From positions 1,240,001 through 1,304,000 of the forward strand of contig OZ014419.1 in assembly GCA_963965975.1 (NCBI GenBank): a DNA stretch of 64,000 bases. The letters run 5' to 3'. Shown in pieces: positions 13,040-27,376 of the stretch. The notes under the pieces are model-generated. The model was not told the origin of the DNA. It saw nothing but the letters and a program-made list of their open reading frames with translations, and did not search any database. The translations under genes and the position numbers were made by a program. Numbering within the stretch: position 1 is the stretch's first letter; the number at the start of each line of letters is the position of its first letter. This DNA comes from Xestospongia bergquistia (taxonomy: Eukaryota > Porifera > Demospongiae > Haplosclerida > Petrosiidae).

Positions 13040-13126
13040 TAAGACAGTTGAAGAGTTCCCAAGATTCCTCCAGTCAGTCCACAAGAGTCCTCCAGTCAGT
13101 TCCCAAGAGTCCTCCAGTCAGTTCAT
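13040..13126. repeat. Tandem repeat of a 23-25 base unit
   Basis: About three copies of a unit containing CCCAAGAGTCCTCCAGTCAG with minor variation (CCACAAGAGTCCTCCAGTCAG). Confidence 0.8.
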
Positions 13127-13373
13127 AAGTAGAGAACATAGAGAAAGAAAAAGAAAGTTATCTGGAACAACTGGATTACTAAAGAATGGATAGATGGAGA
13201 GATAGCTCACCTTTTCAACAGTGCTGCTCCTGCAGGGAAAGAAAAAGAGTAGTCATGAACTGGTAGTGACAATGAATGGATAGAGAGTGAAGAGAGACAG
13301 AGGAAGTGAAAAGGGACTACCAACCTACACACACACACAGCACACACACACACGCACCCTAGAAGATCAGAGG

Positions 13374-13442
13374 TTCCCCCCGCCACCTGGCGGCCTTGGA
13401 TATTAAAAAAAATTTTTTTGGGCCGCCAGGCGGCAGGGGGAA
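13374..13442. repeat. GC-rich nested palindrome with A/T centre
   Basis: The left arm 13374-13395 and right arm 13421-13442 are inverted copies matching at 20 of 22 positions. Each arm contains its own small palindrome (GCCGCCTGGCGGC or CCGCCAGGCGG form). The loop holds A8T7, itself self-complementary. It is the most GC-rich point of an otherwise very AT-rich 2 kb and has a CA repeat beside it (about 13326-13352). Confidence 0.85.
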
Positions 13443-13593
13443 TATGATTTTTAGAGATTGTATGAGTGTGTGTATGGTGTAGATAGGCTAGATAGCCCAA
13501 AATAAAATTAAAAAATAAAATAAAAAAAGAGGAAAGAAGGCTTGAAGGAAGACAGGAAAGAGTCCAATGAGCAGGAGAATGACTCATCTTTTA

Positions 13594-13795
13594 CATCCAG
13601 AGAACATCAGAGAAGAACAGTCAAGAACATCAGAGAACAGTCAGAACATCAGAGAAGAACAGTCAAGACCATCAGAGAACAAGAACATCAGAGAACAGTC
13701 AAGGACATCAGAGAAGAACAGTCAAGAACATCAGAGAACAAGAACATCAGAGAACAGTCAAGGACATCAGAGAAGAACAGTCAAGAACATCAGGC
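13594..13795. repeat. 16-23 base tandem repeat (CATCAGAGAA unit)
   Basis: About ten copies of CATCAGAGAA followed by either GAACAGTCAAGAA, CAGTCAAGGA or CAAGAA. The alternating long and short variants form a higher-order pattern. It gives spurious Ser/Glu/Arg-rich open frames on the plus strand. Confidence 0.85.
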
Positions 13796-13942
13796 CAATC
13801 ACAGTAAGAACTTCCAAGTTGAGTCCTGTAGAAATGAAGAGTGAAAATAAAAATCTTTACATAAACAAAAAAATTAAAAAATAAAATAAAAAAAAGAAAA
13901 AATAAAGAAACAGATAAGGATGACATAACTAAAAAGAAAAGA

Positions 13943-14092
13943 TGATCCAGCGATGAGATGAGTCGATCCAACGAAGTGACGAGATATCCAGCGATGAGAC
14001 GAGACGATCCAACGAAGTGACGAGATGATCCAGCGATGAGATGAGTCGATCCAACGAAGTGACGAGACGATCCAGCGACGAGGCGAGTCGTA
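13943..14092. repeat. 42-base CpG-rich tandem repeat
   Basis: About 3.5 copies of a unit made of GATCCAGCGATGAGATGAGT plus CGATCCAACGAAGTGACGAGAT. The period is a multiple of three, so the minus strand shows a 14-residue repeat (GSSRLIAG and SRHFVGS), but there is no sign of a gene. CpG content is much higher than in the surroundings. Confidence 0.85.
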
Positions 14093-14280
14093 GAGAACAT
14101 AGAGGCATGAAAAATGGAGTACCTTTTATATTATCAAGAGATCTTCCTCACGCTTCAATTTGACAGTCAGTCAAGAAAACGCGTGAAAATTTGTCACCTC
14201 CACCACCACCCGCGTGACAAACGTTAATTGATTTTTTTTTTTAATTGATCTAATTAACAATTAATTAAAAGTCTTCAACA

Positions 14281-14891
14281 CTATTCTGCAACTTGCTACT
14301 AGAAAGAAATATATTTGTAATACAATATCTATATGTGATATAGGGTACAATATTTCTGTCAGAAAATTCCAAACTAGTCACTTTAAAGGTCATTTTCTGT
14401 TACAATATGTGCATATCAATATATATTATAAATTAGTGAAACTAGAGTATGTATGTAGGAGACAGCTATCATAGTGTATCCGACTAGTTGTATGAACTCA
14501 GATCTGCCAGTGCTATATAGTAGCTTGGAGAGAAATCCTATATTTGTAAAGACTGTGGGAATGGTTTTACACAGTGTAGCATTCTTACAGTAAAATAATG
14601 TGTTGAGAATTTATAATCCTACAATAGATGTAATAAATACTAACAGAGACTATTTATAAAAACATAGACTCTAGGGAACTTAAGTGCATTTATCATCAGC
14701 CTATTGATTTAATTATGTATTAATGTAATGATCTTGGGATTGCTTTAAAAAACATTTAACAACACTAGAAATATATGTAACTATTAATATAACAGTCTGT
14801 GTTACTATTAATAGCATTTTACTATTTATAGCACAAGCACATGGTCTATAGTACAAATTTTGACCTTATCGGAACGTCAAACGTGTATGTG
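14281..14891. other. Intergenic with one C2H2 relic
   Basis: AT-rich sequence downstream of the CAP-Gly gene; apart from the zinc-finger relic at 14529-14600 I see nothing in it. Confidence 0.5.
14529..14600 (+). pseudogene. Relic of a C2H2 zinc finger
   Basis: In one frame it reads GEKSYICKDCGNGFTQCSIL, then TVK and stop. This matches the GEKPY-C-x2-C-GK-F-x5-L pattern of Krueppel-type fingers with linker, but the two zinc-binding histidines are missing, and an in-frame TAG precedes it at 14523-14525. A decayed fragment of a multi-finger gene is the simplest reading. Confidence 0.5.
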
Positions 14892-14968
14892 TTATTGTCG
14901 TACATAAAGATGGATATTTGACATTGGAGTATATAGACCGTATCCTTTGGAACTGGACAGGGGGAAGA

Positions 14969-15013
<45 letters not shown>

Positions 15014-15713
15014 ATAGGTTAATTTGCTAGTTTCATCTTACCATTCAAAATATTTCTTTCCATCTTTAAATGTTCCATCATTGTTCTTTCCTTGTCCGTC
15101 TTGCTCTGAAAAAAGAAGGTATATTAAAATATAAAATGAAATAAATGGTCAAATAATAACAATGGATGCATGTTTAAAATATAAAAAGATGCATAAATGT
15201 TGTATTGGAAATATTGTATGTGAATGAAACATGGTAATGGATCTATAAATATATCAATGGATCTATAAGTGTGGTAATGGATTTAATTATAAGCAATGGA
15301 TGCTTATTTAAACTATTATTGTTTGGTTTGACATTGAAGATTTATTTTTAACCCTAAATATGCAATACTGCCTTCTAAATAGTTAATTTTAATAGCAATG
15401 GTTCCTTTTTAGTTCTTATTATACTATTCAAAAAATGATTGGTATTTTCCACAAATGGAGGACAGACTTACTTGGTACTTCCAACTCAACTCTGCACATT
15501 TTGTCTCCTTTCCATTGCACACCCACACATCTGATAACACCAGCATCATAGGTCCCATTGCTTCTTTTTACAATAATACTATCACCAATATTAACTTGAT
15601 GAGGGAGGGCAGGTTTTACATATGTGGATATCTCCCATTGTCCTGTACGAACAGTGACTAATAGTTTAGTACCCTTTGGTACCTTAGTATCTATATCTGA
15701 TGTACCTCCTCTG
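14892..15713 (-). CDS. Small CAP-Gly domain protein, CYLD-like layout, 5' end unresolved
   Basis: CAP-Gly domains bind microtubules, EEY/F tails or NEMO-type partners. Three exons join in frame: 15472 to about 15713 (KVPKGTKLLV, then VNIGDSIIVKRSNGTYDAGV and VGVQWKGDKMCRVELEVP), 15042-15105 (QDGQGKNNDGTFKDGKKYFE), and 14892-14952 (CSKGYGLYTPMSNIHL, then YVRQ and TAA at 14892-14894). The GKNNDG and YFEC...GYGLYTP blocks are the CAP-Gly signature. The preceding KVPKG segment recalls the N-terminus of CYLD, but no USP protease part follows because the frame stops. A further upstream exon at about 15784-15824 is possible. The intron between the last two exons carries an AG/CT microsatellite as its polypyrimidine tract. 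Confidence 0.65.
14971..15010 (-). repeat. (AG)n microsatellite, CT tract of a minus-strand intron
   Basis: About 20 GA units between the donor at 15041 and the acceptor next to 14952 of the CAP-Gly gene. On the coding strand it is a CT tract about 20 bases before the acceptor. Confidence 0.85.
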
Positions 15714-16597
15714 AGCAGTGAGAATATTTTATAGTTTTACTTTTTATACATCAATCAACCTATTTTTATAGATTTTTTACCTGTGAGTAGTACAAGCCTT
15801 TACAATATGAGTTGAACTGCTACCTTGATGACATTATGATATTTACAATATCAGTATGTGAAGTAGTCAAGTTTTATACGCTTGTAAAATGGAGCTTCCA
15901 TTAAATCCATAGCTATACAAAATTGTAATAAATATGAGGAAAATACAGAGTGGGCAAACAACAACTTGGTCAATAATAAAACAGTGGAGTCTTGACATTA
16001 CTCTCCAGTGAACTCCATTATATATAGTAGAGCCTGGAGAAGATCTGTCTGACTTTAGTATTGTTCAAAACTAGGATAAATTTGTCAGCAAGTTTATATG
16101 GCCTAGGATAAATTTTTTGCTGGTAGGATAAAGATTTACTGATATTTCTTGTCATAGGATAAAAATTGCTTGATAAATCTTATCCCACAGGATAAAAATA
16201 ACAGGTAAATTTTATTCTATGACAAATATTCAGTAGGACAAAAATTTCTGTGACAGTAGCATTGAATGAGAGAATGTTATAAAATGATCCGTACAGTCTG
16301 GCTTAGTTTTGGTGGGAACCTTGATGATCAGTAAAGAGGAGGGTCTAACCGTCTCTAGAAGGCGTTAATAATATAAAAGGCGGAGCTAGTTAATTGTTTA
16401 TGCTCTATTGCACCCCCTTCAATGTCCTTTTGTTTAAACTTTAAAGGATCTCAAAGAAACACTAAATAGTTACTGGTAAGTACATAATAGAGCAAATCTA
16501 AGGAAGACTTTTTAATAAAAGTACAAATCATTGTTCTTTAGGCCTAGTCTCTTGTGTCCAGGGTTATAAACTCACTCTACTGCAGTCCAGGTCAAAG
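15714..16597. other. Spacer upstream of PDIA5 with a GGATAA array
   Basis: Spacer between the CAP-Gly gene and PDIA5, expected to hold both promoters. AGGATAAA recurs at 16073, 16105, 16125, 16156 and 16189, and a variant AGGACAAA at about 16235, each followed by AT-rich sequence and a CAG/CTG-like end. An acceptor-like CTTTAG at 16538-16543 suggests a 5' UTR intron for PDIA5. Confidence 0.5.
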
Positions 16598-18112
16598 ATG
16601 AGACTGATTCTTACAGTTTATCTCTGTCTCTCTGTCTTTAGTAGTGGAGTAAATGGTAAAGGGACTAATATTATTACTATTGATGATTTGAAGGCATGGA
16701 AAAAATTACTTCGCAGTCGAAACAATGTGCTTACTATGTTTGCTTCAGATAAAAAAATTGCTCAACCTTTGTTGCCAGTTCTTGACAATGTGGCTGAGGA
16801 TGTCAAAGGCACAGGATCTGTGGCATTTGTTGACTGCTCTGATGCTAAAAAATTATGTAAGACACTGAAGATCATTCCCAAAACATACTTACTGAAACAT
16901 TACAAAGATGGTAGTTTTCACAAAGATTATGATCGTCGACTTCAGAAATCTTCCTTTCTCAATTTCTTGAACGATCCAACGAGTGAAGCACCTTGGTCAG
17001 AAGATGAAACTGCCAAAGACGTGAAACACATTGACAGTAGTAGTACCTTTTACAAATTCATTGGGAAAGAACAGAAACCACTTTTGATAATGTTTTATGC
17101 ACCTTGGTGTGGTCATTGTAAGAAAATGAAACCAGAGTTTGCACAAGCAGCTACAAAGCTCAAGGGTAAAGCTGTTCTCGCAGGGATGGACGTTGACAAA
17201 CCAGATGCCATGCTAGTAAGACAGGAATTTAATATCACTGGTTTTCCAACCGTTTTGTATTTTGAAGGAGGTCAGTTATTATACGATTATTGGGGCAGTC
17301 GAGATGAAGCTGGAATCATTGAATGGATGAAAAACCCTCAACCACCTCCTAAAAGAGAGGAACAAACTGTAGAAGCAAACTGGGCTGGTGAACTTGATAA
17401 CATTGTTCATTTAACCGTTGAAAACTTTGAAGAGTTTATAAAAAGTAATCCATCAGTGTTGGTGGCTTTTTATGCACCATGGTGTGGTCATTGCAAGGCT
17501 ATGAAACCAGATTACAACAATGCAGCAAAGATAATGGAACAGGAAAAGATCCAAGGTAAGTTAGCAGCTGTTGATGCAACTGCCGAAAAACAACTGGCAT
17601 CCATGTTTGAGGTGAAAGGATTTCCAACCATCAAATATTTTCAAAATGGTGATTTTGTATATGACTATGGATATCCTCGTTCAACAGAAGCATTTATTGA
17701 TTTTATGAAAGATCCAAAACCCCCTCCGCCACCAGAAAAAGAATGGAATGAAATTGAAAGTGAAATTCATCATCTTACTGATGATGACTTCAAGACATTT
17801 TTAAAAAAGACAAAACACGTCCTTGTCATGTTTTATGCACCTTGGTGTGGTCATTGTAAAGCTGCCAAGCCTCACTTTACAACAGCTGCTGAAGCCTTCA
17901 AAGCCGAACGAAAGACTTCCTTTGCAGCTGTGGATTGTACAAAATATCCCTCAACTTGTACCAGTCATGATGTTCAAGGATATCCAACCATTGTTTACTT
18001 CAATTATGGAAAAAAATCTTTCAAGTACATGGGTCCACGAACTGAGGCAGGCTTTGTTGAGTTTATGAGCAATCCAGATAGTTTTGCTCCAATAGTCAAA
18101 GATGAGTTTTAG
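16598..18112 (+). CDS. PDIA5: Protein disulfide isomerase A5 (PDIr), intronless
   Basis: ER lumenal oxidoreductase. The single 504-codon frame begins with a signal peptide (LILTVYLCLSVFSSGVNG), then a non-catalytic b-type thioredoxin domain (DLKAWKKLLRSRNNVL, residues 30-135), then three catalytic domains with YAPWCGHCK at about residues 168, 293 and 413. This b-a-a-a order and the length match PDIA5. In human PDIA5 the three sites differ (recalled as CSMC, CGHC, CPHC), whereas here all three are CGHC. The end VKDEF is a KDEL-type retrieval signal variant. Having no introns is unusual among the intron-rich neighbours and hints at a retro-copy or intron loss; a 5' UTR intron is possible. Confidence 0.93.
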   Translation: MRLILTVYLCLSVFSSGVNGKGTNIITIDDLKAWKKLLRSRNNVLTMFASDKKIAQPLLPVLDNVAEDVKGTGSVAFVDCSDAKKLCKTLKIIPKTYLLKHYKDGSFHKDYDRRLQKSSFLNFLNDPTSEAPWSEDETAKDVKHIDSSSTFYKFIGKEQKPLLIMFYAPWCGHCKKMKPEFAQAATKLKGKAVLAGMDVDKPDAMLVRQEFNITGFPTVLYFEGGQLLYDYWGSRDEAGIIEWMKNPQPPPKREEQTVEANWAGELDNIVHLTVENFEEFIKSNPSVLVAFYAPWCGHCKAMKPDYNNAAKIMEQEKIQGKLAAVDATAEKQLASMFEVKGFPTIKYFQNGDFVYDYGYPRSTEAFIDFMKDPKPPPPPEKEWNEIESEIHHLTDDDFKTFLKKTKHVLVMFYAPWCGHCKAAKPHFTTAAEAFKAERKTSFAAVDCTKYPSTCTSHDVQGYPTIVYFNYGKKSFKYMGPRTEAGFVEFMSNPDSFAPIVKDEF

Positions 18113-18385
18113 TTTTTATTTTGTAATCCATCCATCCTATCAAATGAGCTGTTCATTATCTATTATTATACAGGTGATTTATTTATAATAGGATTATAGT
18201 GTAGCTATTTTGTACTTTATTTAGTGAAATTGTTATAATAATAATGTGCTAGTATTGGCCACAACACCTAAACTTTGTAACATTCCTGCACATAATATGA
18301 AGGGAACATGTAAGCTTTATGATTCCAGTATTACAATTAACAAATTTGACTTTGAGACATGAAATAACCATCTAATGACTTGTCA
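18113..18385. other. PDIA5/PSMC5 convergent spacer
   Basis: A 273-base tail-to-tail spacer. TTTATT near 18216 would be an AATAAA signal for the minus-strand PSMC5, placed inside the likely PDIA5 3' UTR. Confidence 0.5.
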
Positions 18386-20182
<1,797 letters not shown>

Positions 20183-20376
20183 GTTGTAATCAATGTGATT
20201 GCCACACCCCACGGCTACCGTATTCCGTTCTGTTCCGTATATTACCGGATATTGTCCACATGGTTATTTGGAAGTGAGGTGAGAAGAGCGCTTAGCGAGT
20301 TTTGGCAAGTAAAGTTTTATTCTTCCTGTTAGTTTATTTGTGGTTGTCTAGGATATTTGTCATACAAGATTAGAAA
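20183..20376. promoter_or_regulatory. Divergent PSMC5/TRA2 promoter region
   Basis: 194 bases between two start codons facing away from each other; it must contain both 5' UTRs and both promoters. ACCGGAT at about 20253 and TTCCG motifs resemble ETS-type sites, but no decisive element is visible. Confidence 0.6.
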
Positions 20377-21450
20377 ATGTCGTCTAAGAAAGAAGAAAAT
20401 TCTCATAGGTAAGTTGATCATACTAACGCCTCCTTGATAATGACTCCTCCCACAGGCCAAGAAGCAGATCTCGTTCCTCTTCTCGTAGTAAGTCTAGAAG
20501 CTACTCTCCAAGGTAATCAATTGATCAATCAACAAAATCAATTAATACACACACTCTAGGTCACGATCTCGCTCTCGTTCTCGTTCACCTGTCAGACGAA
20601 GACGTTCATACTCTCGGAGTTATAGTCGTAGTCGCTCAAGGTCACGTGACCGCTACCGAAGGTCCGTATTTGCATACACTTACACTCTATAATAATTTCT
20701 ATATATCTAGCCGCTCACATTCCCCTTATAGACGAAGAAGCTACAGCCCCTACCGAAAACGTGGATGGAGATCTCGAAGTACAAGTCGCTCCCCAATGTC
20801 AAACAGAAGACGTCATATTGGCAACAGAGTAAGACTGTCTTACCAATTTTTATTATTAATGATGTATATTTAGTTTAATCCAGAACGTAATAATGTGATT
20901 GGAATTTTTGGGTTAAGTTTATACACCAATGAAAAAGACCTGAGGGAGATCTTCGAGAAATATGGAGCCATCCAAGAAGTCCAAGTTGTGTATGATCACA
21001 ATGTAAGTGTAGATATGTGGTACAGTGACTAAAGGGTTAAATAATACTTTCAGACTCATAGATCACGAGGATTTGCCTTTGTCTATTTTGAAGACATTGA
21101 AGATGCAGTTGAGGTCAGTTAGTGGGTGTGGTCAATATTAACAGTATTCATATGGGTATTAGGCAAAGGAGAGCTGTAATGGTATCGAGATAGATGGCAG
21201 AAAGATAAGAGTGGATTACTCGATAACTAAACGTGCTCACACACCAACACCTGGTGTTTATATGGGTAAACCAACTAGGTAAGGAAGATAGAATTTTCAT
21301 TAAACTTAAAAGTACCTCTCCATTAGACCAGCTCGTGACAGAGACCGCTATGATGATCATGATAGGGATTATGGAGGAAGATATAGTATGTTTGACACTT
21401 TGAAAAAAGTGAGGTTAAGACGTTTTGTTATTATTATAGGTCGCTATTGA
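20377..21450 (+). CDS. TRA2: Transformer-2 type splicing regulator (TRA2)
   Basis: SR-like RNA-binding protein controlling exon inclusion in the nucleus. The start [11 protein letters not shown] (20377-20411) is followed by RS-rich exons ([16 protein letters not shown] and [13 protein letters not shown]) and then one RRM with RNP2 [10 protein letters not shown] and RNP1 [10 protein letters not shown] (about 21060-21095). The linker [16 protein letters not shown] is characteristic of TRA2, and the tail is Arg/Asp/Tyr-rich, ending GGRYSRY with TGA at 21448-21450. The domain order RS1-RRM-RS2 is complete. The second RS region is short and DRD/RY-rich compared with vertebrate TRA2A/B. Paralogue assignment (A or B) is not meaningful here. 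Confidence 0.94.
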
Positions 21451-22257
21451 GGGTTGCTTCAGCGGACTACTTGTTGCTATCCAATTACTCTTACAACAAC
21501 TAAACAAGACTTGTACATAATACGACTTTTTGTTCTAAGTTTCTTAACTTTTAAAACTACAATAGTTGTCCATCTTAAGTGGATTTTCCTCTCTACAGAA
21601 ATGTATGATGGAAATGTCTTCGCTTATGTTTGTATGAAGAACAAAATGAAAAAAATGCGAAGAAAGAAGTCAATATGTACCAGTAAAATAGCATTGAAGA
21701 AAGCCAGTGTGCATGAGAACAAGTAAAATATGAAGTAGTTTGAAGAACAGAAAAACAAGAAATATGAAGAATATTTTAATAGAAGATGAAGCATTTTAGG
21801 TATGGTCTAAACTGTATCCCAAGGATATATCAATTTATTACTAGCTTCAAGATAAGAAGCAAGTGCGTAGTTATTTTGAAGACTAAATTGAACATTTTGC
21901 TTATGGTTTTTAAAGAATCATTTTTCTTGAGGGTTAAATTGAAATGTAATCCACCCAGACCTCTGTGATCTGTGAAGAACACTAGAGAGCAATGTTTAGG
22001 GAAGTATCATGCAATGTTTATAGCTTGAGGGTTAAATTGAAATGCAATCCACCCAGACCTCTGTGAAGAACACCAGAGAGCAATGTTTAGGGAAGTATCA
22101 TAGTGCAGTATTGCTCATCTTAACAGAGCTATAAAAATTTTCATCAATGTCATAAGCTGCTCATCACTGTATTAATAATAGTAATAGATACATACAATAT
22201 ATAAATAACATCCTAGTAGTCTAATTTCTATGAAGTATTTTGTACATTTGTATGGAA
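21451..22257. other. TRA2/ATP5F1B convergent spacer with local duplication
   Basis: 807 bases without a supported gene, holding the 3' UTRs of both genes. A segment of about 80 bases is duplicated at 21926-22010 and 22024-22100. Confidence 0.5.
21926..22100. repeat. Two tandem copies of an approximately 80-base segment
   Basis: Both copies start CTTGAGGGTTAAATTGAAAT and end AATGTTTAGGGAAGTATCAT. The first copy has a small insertion repeating TCTGTGA, the second lacks it. Recent tandem duplication in the TRA2 3' region. Confidence 0.9.
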
Positions 22258-25231
<2,974 letters not shown>

Positions 25232-25609
25232 GTTGTTATTTGCAGAAAACTGAGGGTCCTTGCCTCAAGAGAACGTGATCCCCTGACGGTCGCGCATGCG
25301 CAGTAGATCTCCACCTCTTAATTAATTATTAACTTTAATTTTTACAATGTCAAGAATCAAGATTATCTATAATTAAGACGCTTGTGACGTCACTACTGAT
25401 AATAGAGACACCTCCAGCAAGTATAGCAGTTGTGATGGCTCACAGACTACTGGTTTGTTTGAAGCATCGAACGTGATTTATCATAACAGACTTTGTTAAT
25501 CATTGCAAATACAAGACGACAGTTTAAATTTTATTGCTAGTGAAATTGATTCATTTAGTGGGTGTGTTCACAGCTGTAGTTTGCAGTGATAATTCCATAC
25601 TGTTATACA
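25232..25609. promoter_or_regulatory. Divergent ATP5F1B/DBF4 promoter with NRF-1 and CRE motifs
   Basis: A 378-base spacer between opposite start codons. CGCGCATGCGCA at 25291-25302 is a perfect match to the NRF-1 consensus (YGCGCAYGCGCR), 60 bases upstream of the ATP5F1B start. TGACGTCA at 25385-25392 is a perfect palindromic CRE (ATF/CREB) site. NRF-1 controls mitochondrial genes in vertebrates (established knowledge); use here is inferred. Confidence 0.75.
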
Positions 25610-27208
25610 ATGGCTAGTCAAACAGGAACTGGTAATGCCATTATATCTATAAATATCAGATTGTCATATTTATCTGATGTTATAGGCACTGTACACACTC
25701 GAAGTCGACGAAAACTTAATTTCGGAGAATCTCAAAGATTCAAAGGGAAAACGTTTTTTCTTGATCTGACAGGCTATCGTCGAGCAAAGGAATTAGAACA
25801 AGACCTCGTTCTTAGAGGAGCTGTAAGTTGACCTTTATTGTCATATGTACATAGTTTATACATTTCTATAATATATTTAGACTATTGAGAAATTTTTGGA
25901 TCGGAAAGTACGCTATTTAATTACTAATAAATCGAACGAAGTGATCCAAAAGGCAACGGCTAAAGTAACATCAAGTCAAAGTCCTCATACTCCATCAACA
26001 GGGTAAATATTATTTAATAAAAATATGCTATTGCTTTGATCTCTCTCTCTCTCCTCCAGTGGATTATCTCAGCTCATATCTCCACTTAGTAATCAATCTC
26101 CATGTAGTGTTAGCGACAAGAAAACAATAGCTAAACCTTACGTGAGTGACTACACTCCTCAATTATTAAGTTAGTATATAATTTTTTGTATATAGTACAC
26201 TCGTGCGCAGAAAATGTTACAGCTGTCATTAGAGAAAAAAACGACCAATACTACCGATATACTCTCTTTGGCTGCCAGCTGGAAGTGCAAGATATTACAT
26301 GTTGATGGTAAGAGCACATGTTTTATGAATGTTAGCACAACTAACTAATATATATAGCTGTTGAGAAAGAATTGAAAAAACTAAAAACTGTTCGAACCAA
26401 AAATGAAGGTTCCAAGAAAATTGTTGATGTTGCTACTGGTAATATTATCAATTTGATTACTTACAAGTGGAAACTCACTGTTCTCTTTTTTAGTTCGAAA
26501 ACTACAGAAACCATTCTTTAAAGTTGAAGATCTCTCACGTCAATATCGTCCCATTATTTATGAACCTCCTTGTTGGCCGATAGCAAATTCAAACTGTTCT
26601 CCAAAGGCTTGTCCTTTTGACCATCCAAGACCTGATAATCCTGTTGATGATTCCATACCTAAAAAGAATCGAGAAAAGGTAATTGTTGAAGAGAAAAAAG
26701 CAGGTTATTGTGAACCCTGTGCCATTCGTTTTGATGATTTGAAATTGGTAAGTTTCTTTCTGTGTTGGCAATGTTAATGAAACATCTTAGCATTTGAGGA
26801 GCTCACAACATCAACAGTTTGCTCAAAATCCTAAGAATTTTGAGAAACTTGACAAACTAATAGAACAGTGTACCAACTTCAGAGACTTTCTTACTCAACT
26901 TGTACAACAGCAATGCAGCTCTGAGAGGTAAGTATGACTCTTATACATTCATACAATGTATCCTTTCTCTACACAGTCCTCTCAAAGGACCTCAGTCTCC
27001 ATTGAGAAAGAATGGCTCTACTATTTGTCCAGAGAGAATATCTATGGTGTCACTACCTTCAAAAGAAGGACCTGTTGTTCTTTGTGATTATTCTTTCCAC
27101 CAGTCAATGGATTCTGGAGTCTGTACTAGACAGATGAAACGAAAACTTCTTGAATCTTCTCCCAGTCTACTGACACCTGATCTTAAACGAGCGAGAACCT
27201 CGTCTTGA
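25610..27208 (+). CDS. DBF4: DBF4-type regulatory subunit of CDC7 kinase
   Basis: Activator of CDC7 needed for firing of replication origins. The start ATG at 25610 gives MASQTGTGTVHTRSRRKLNF after splicing 25610-25631 to about 25686. Motif N (BRCT-like) reads FKGKTFFLDLTGYRRAKELE and KVRYLITNKS. Motif M is KPFFKVEDLSRQYRPIIYEP (about 26510-26570). Motif C is a CCHH zinc finger GYCEPCAIRFDDLKLHLRSS with HQQFAQNP across the intron at 26745-26790. The order N-M-C defines the family. TGA is at 27206-27208. An intron acceptor at 26059 is preceded by a CT microsatellite. About nine exons. Confidence 0.94.
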
Positions 27209-27376
27209 TTGTTTTTAATTTTTTTATTGAAGATTCAATTTTCAATTATTTATTCAGATTCATTTTATTTCAAATTGTATAATAATTACTAATATCGCTA
27301 TGTTTTATTTAATAATTATTTATATTCAATGTTAAATTTACTAATTCCTAAATACCCACACACACAAGTACAGAAT
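27209..27376. other. DBF4/NEK10 convergent spacer
   Basis: 168-base tail-to-tail spacer. TTTATT at 27304-27309 is an AATAAA signal for minus-strand NEK10, 68 bases past its stop, so its 3' UTR runs toward the DBF4 3' UTR. Confidence 0.55.

Larger units (their letters stand above)
12480..14240. mobile_element. Candidate non-autonomous element or satellite island with similar flanks
   Basis: Two similar segments bound this island: about 12480-12547 (AACGCGTGACCACCAC, GCGGG, then CACGCGTAAAGACATTAAT and AGATTTTT) and about 14177-14237 (AACGCGTGA, CACCACC, then CGCGTGACAAACGTTAATTG and ATTTTTT), in direct orientation. Between them lie extremely AT-rich DNA (12550-13040) and three unrelated tandem repeats plus a GC palindrome. 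No transposase is visible. The flanking similarity is short and imperfect, so mobility is only a hypothesis. Confidence 0.3.

Noticed and set aside
13207-14100. Several open frames rich in Ser/Arg or in a 14-residue repeat
   Set aside because: They are translations of tandem repeats and microsatellites, on both strands.
15784-15824. Possible extra upstream exon of the CAP-Gly gene
   Set aside because: Open in the right phase, but it matches nothing known and its acceptor is weak; left out of the gene model.
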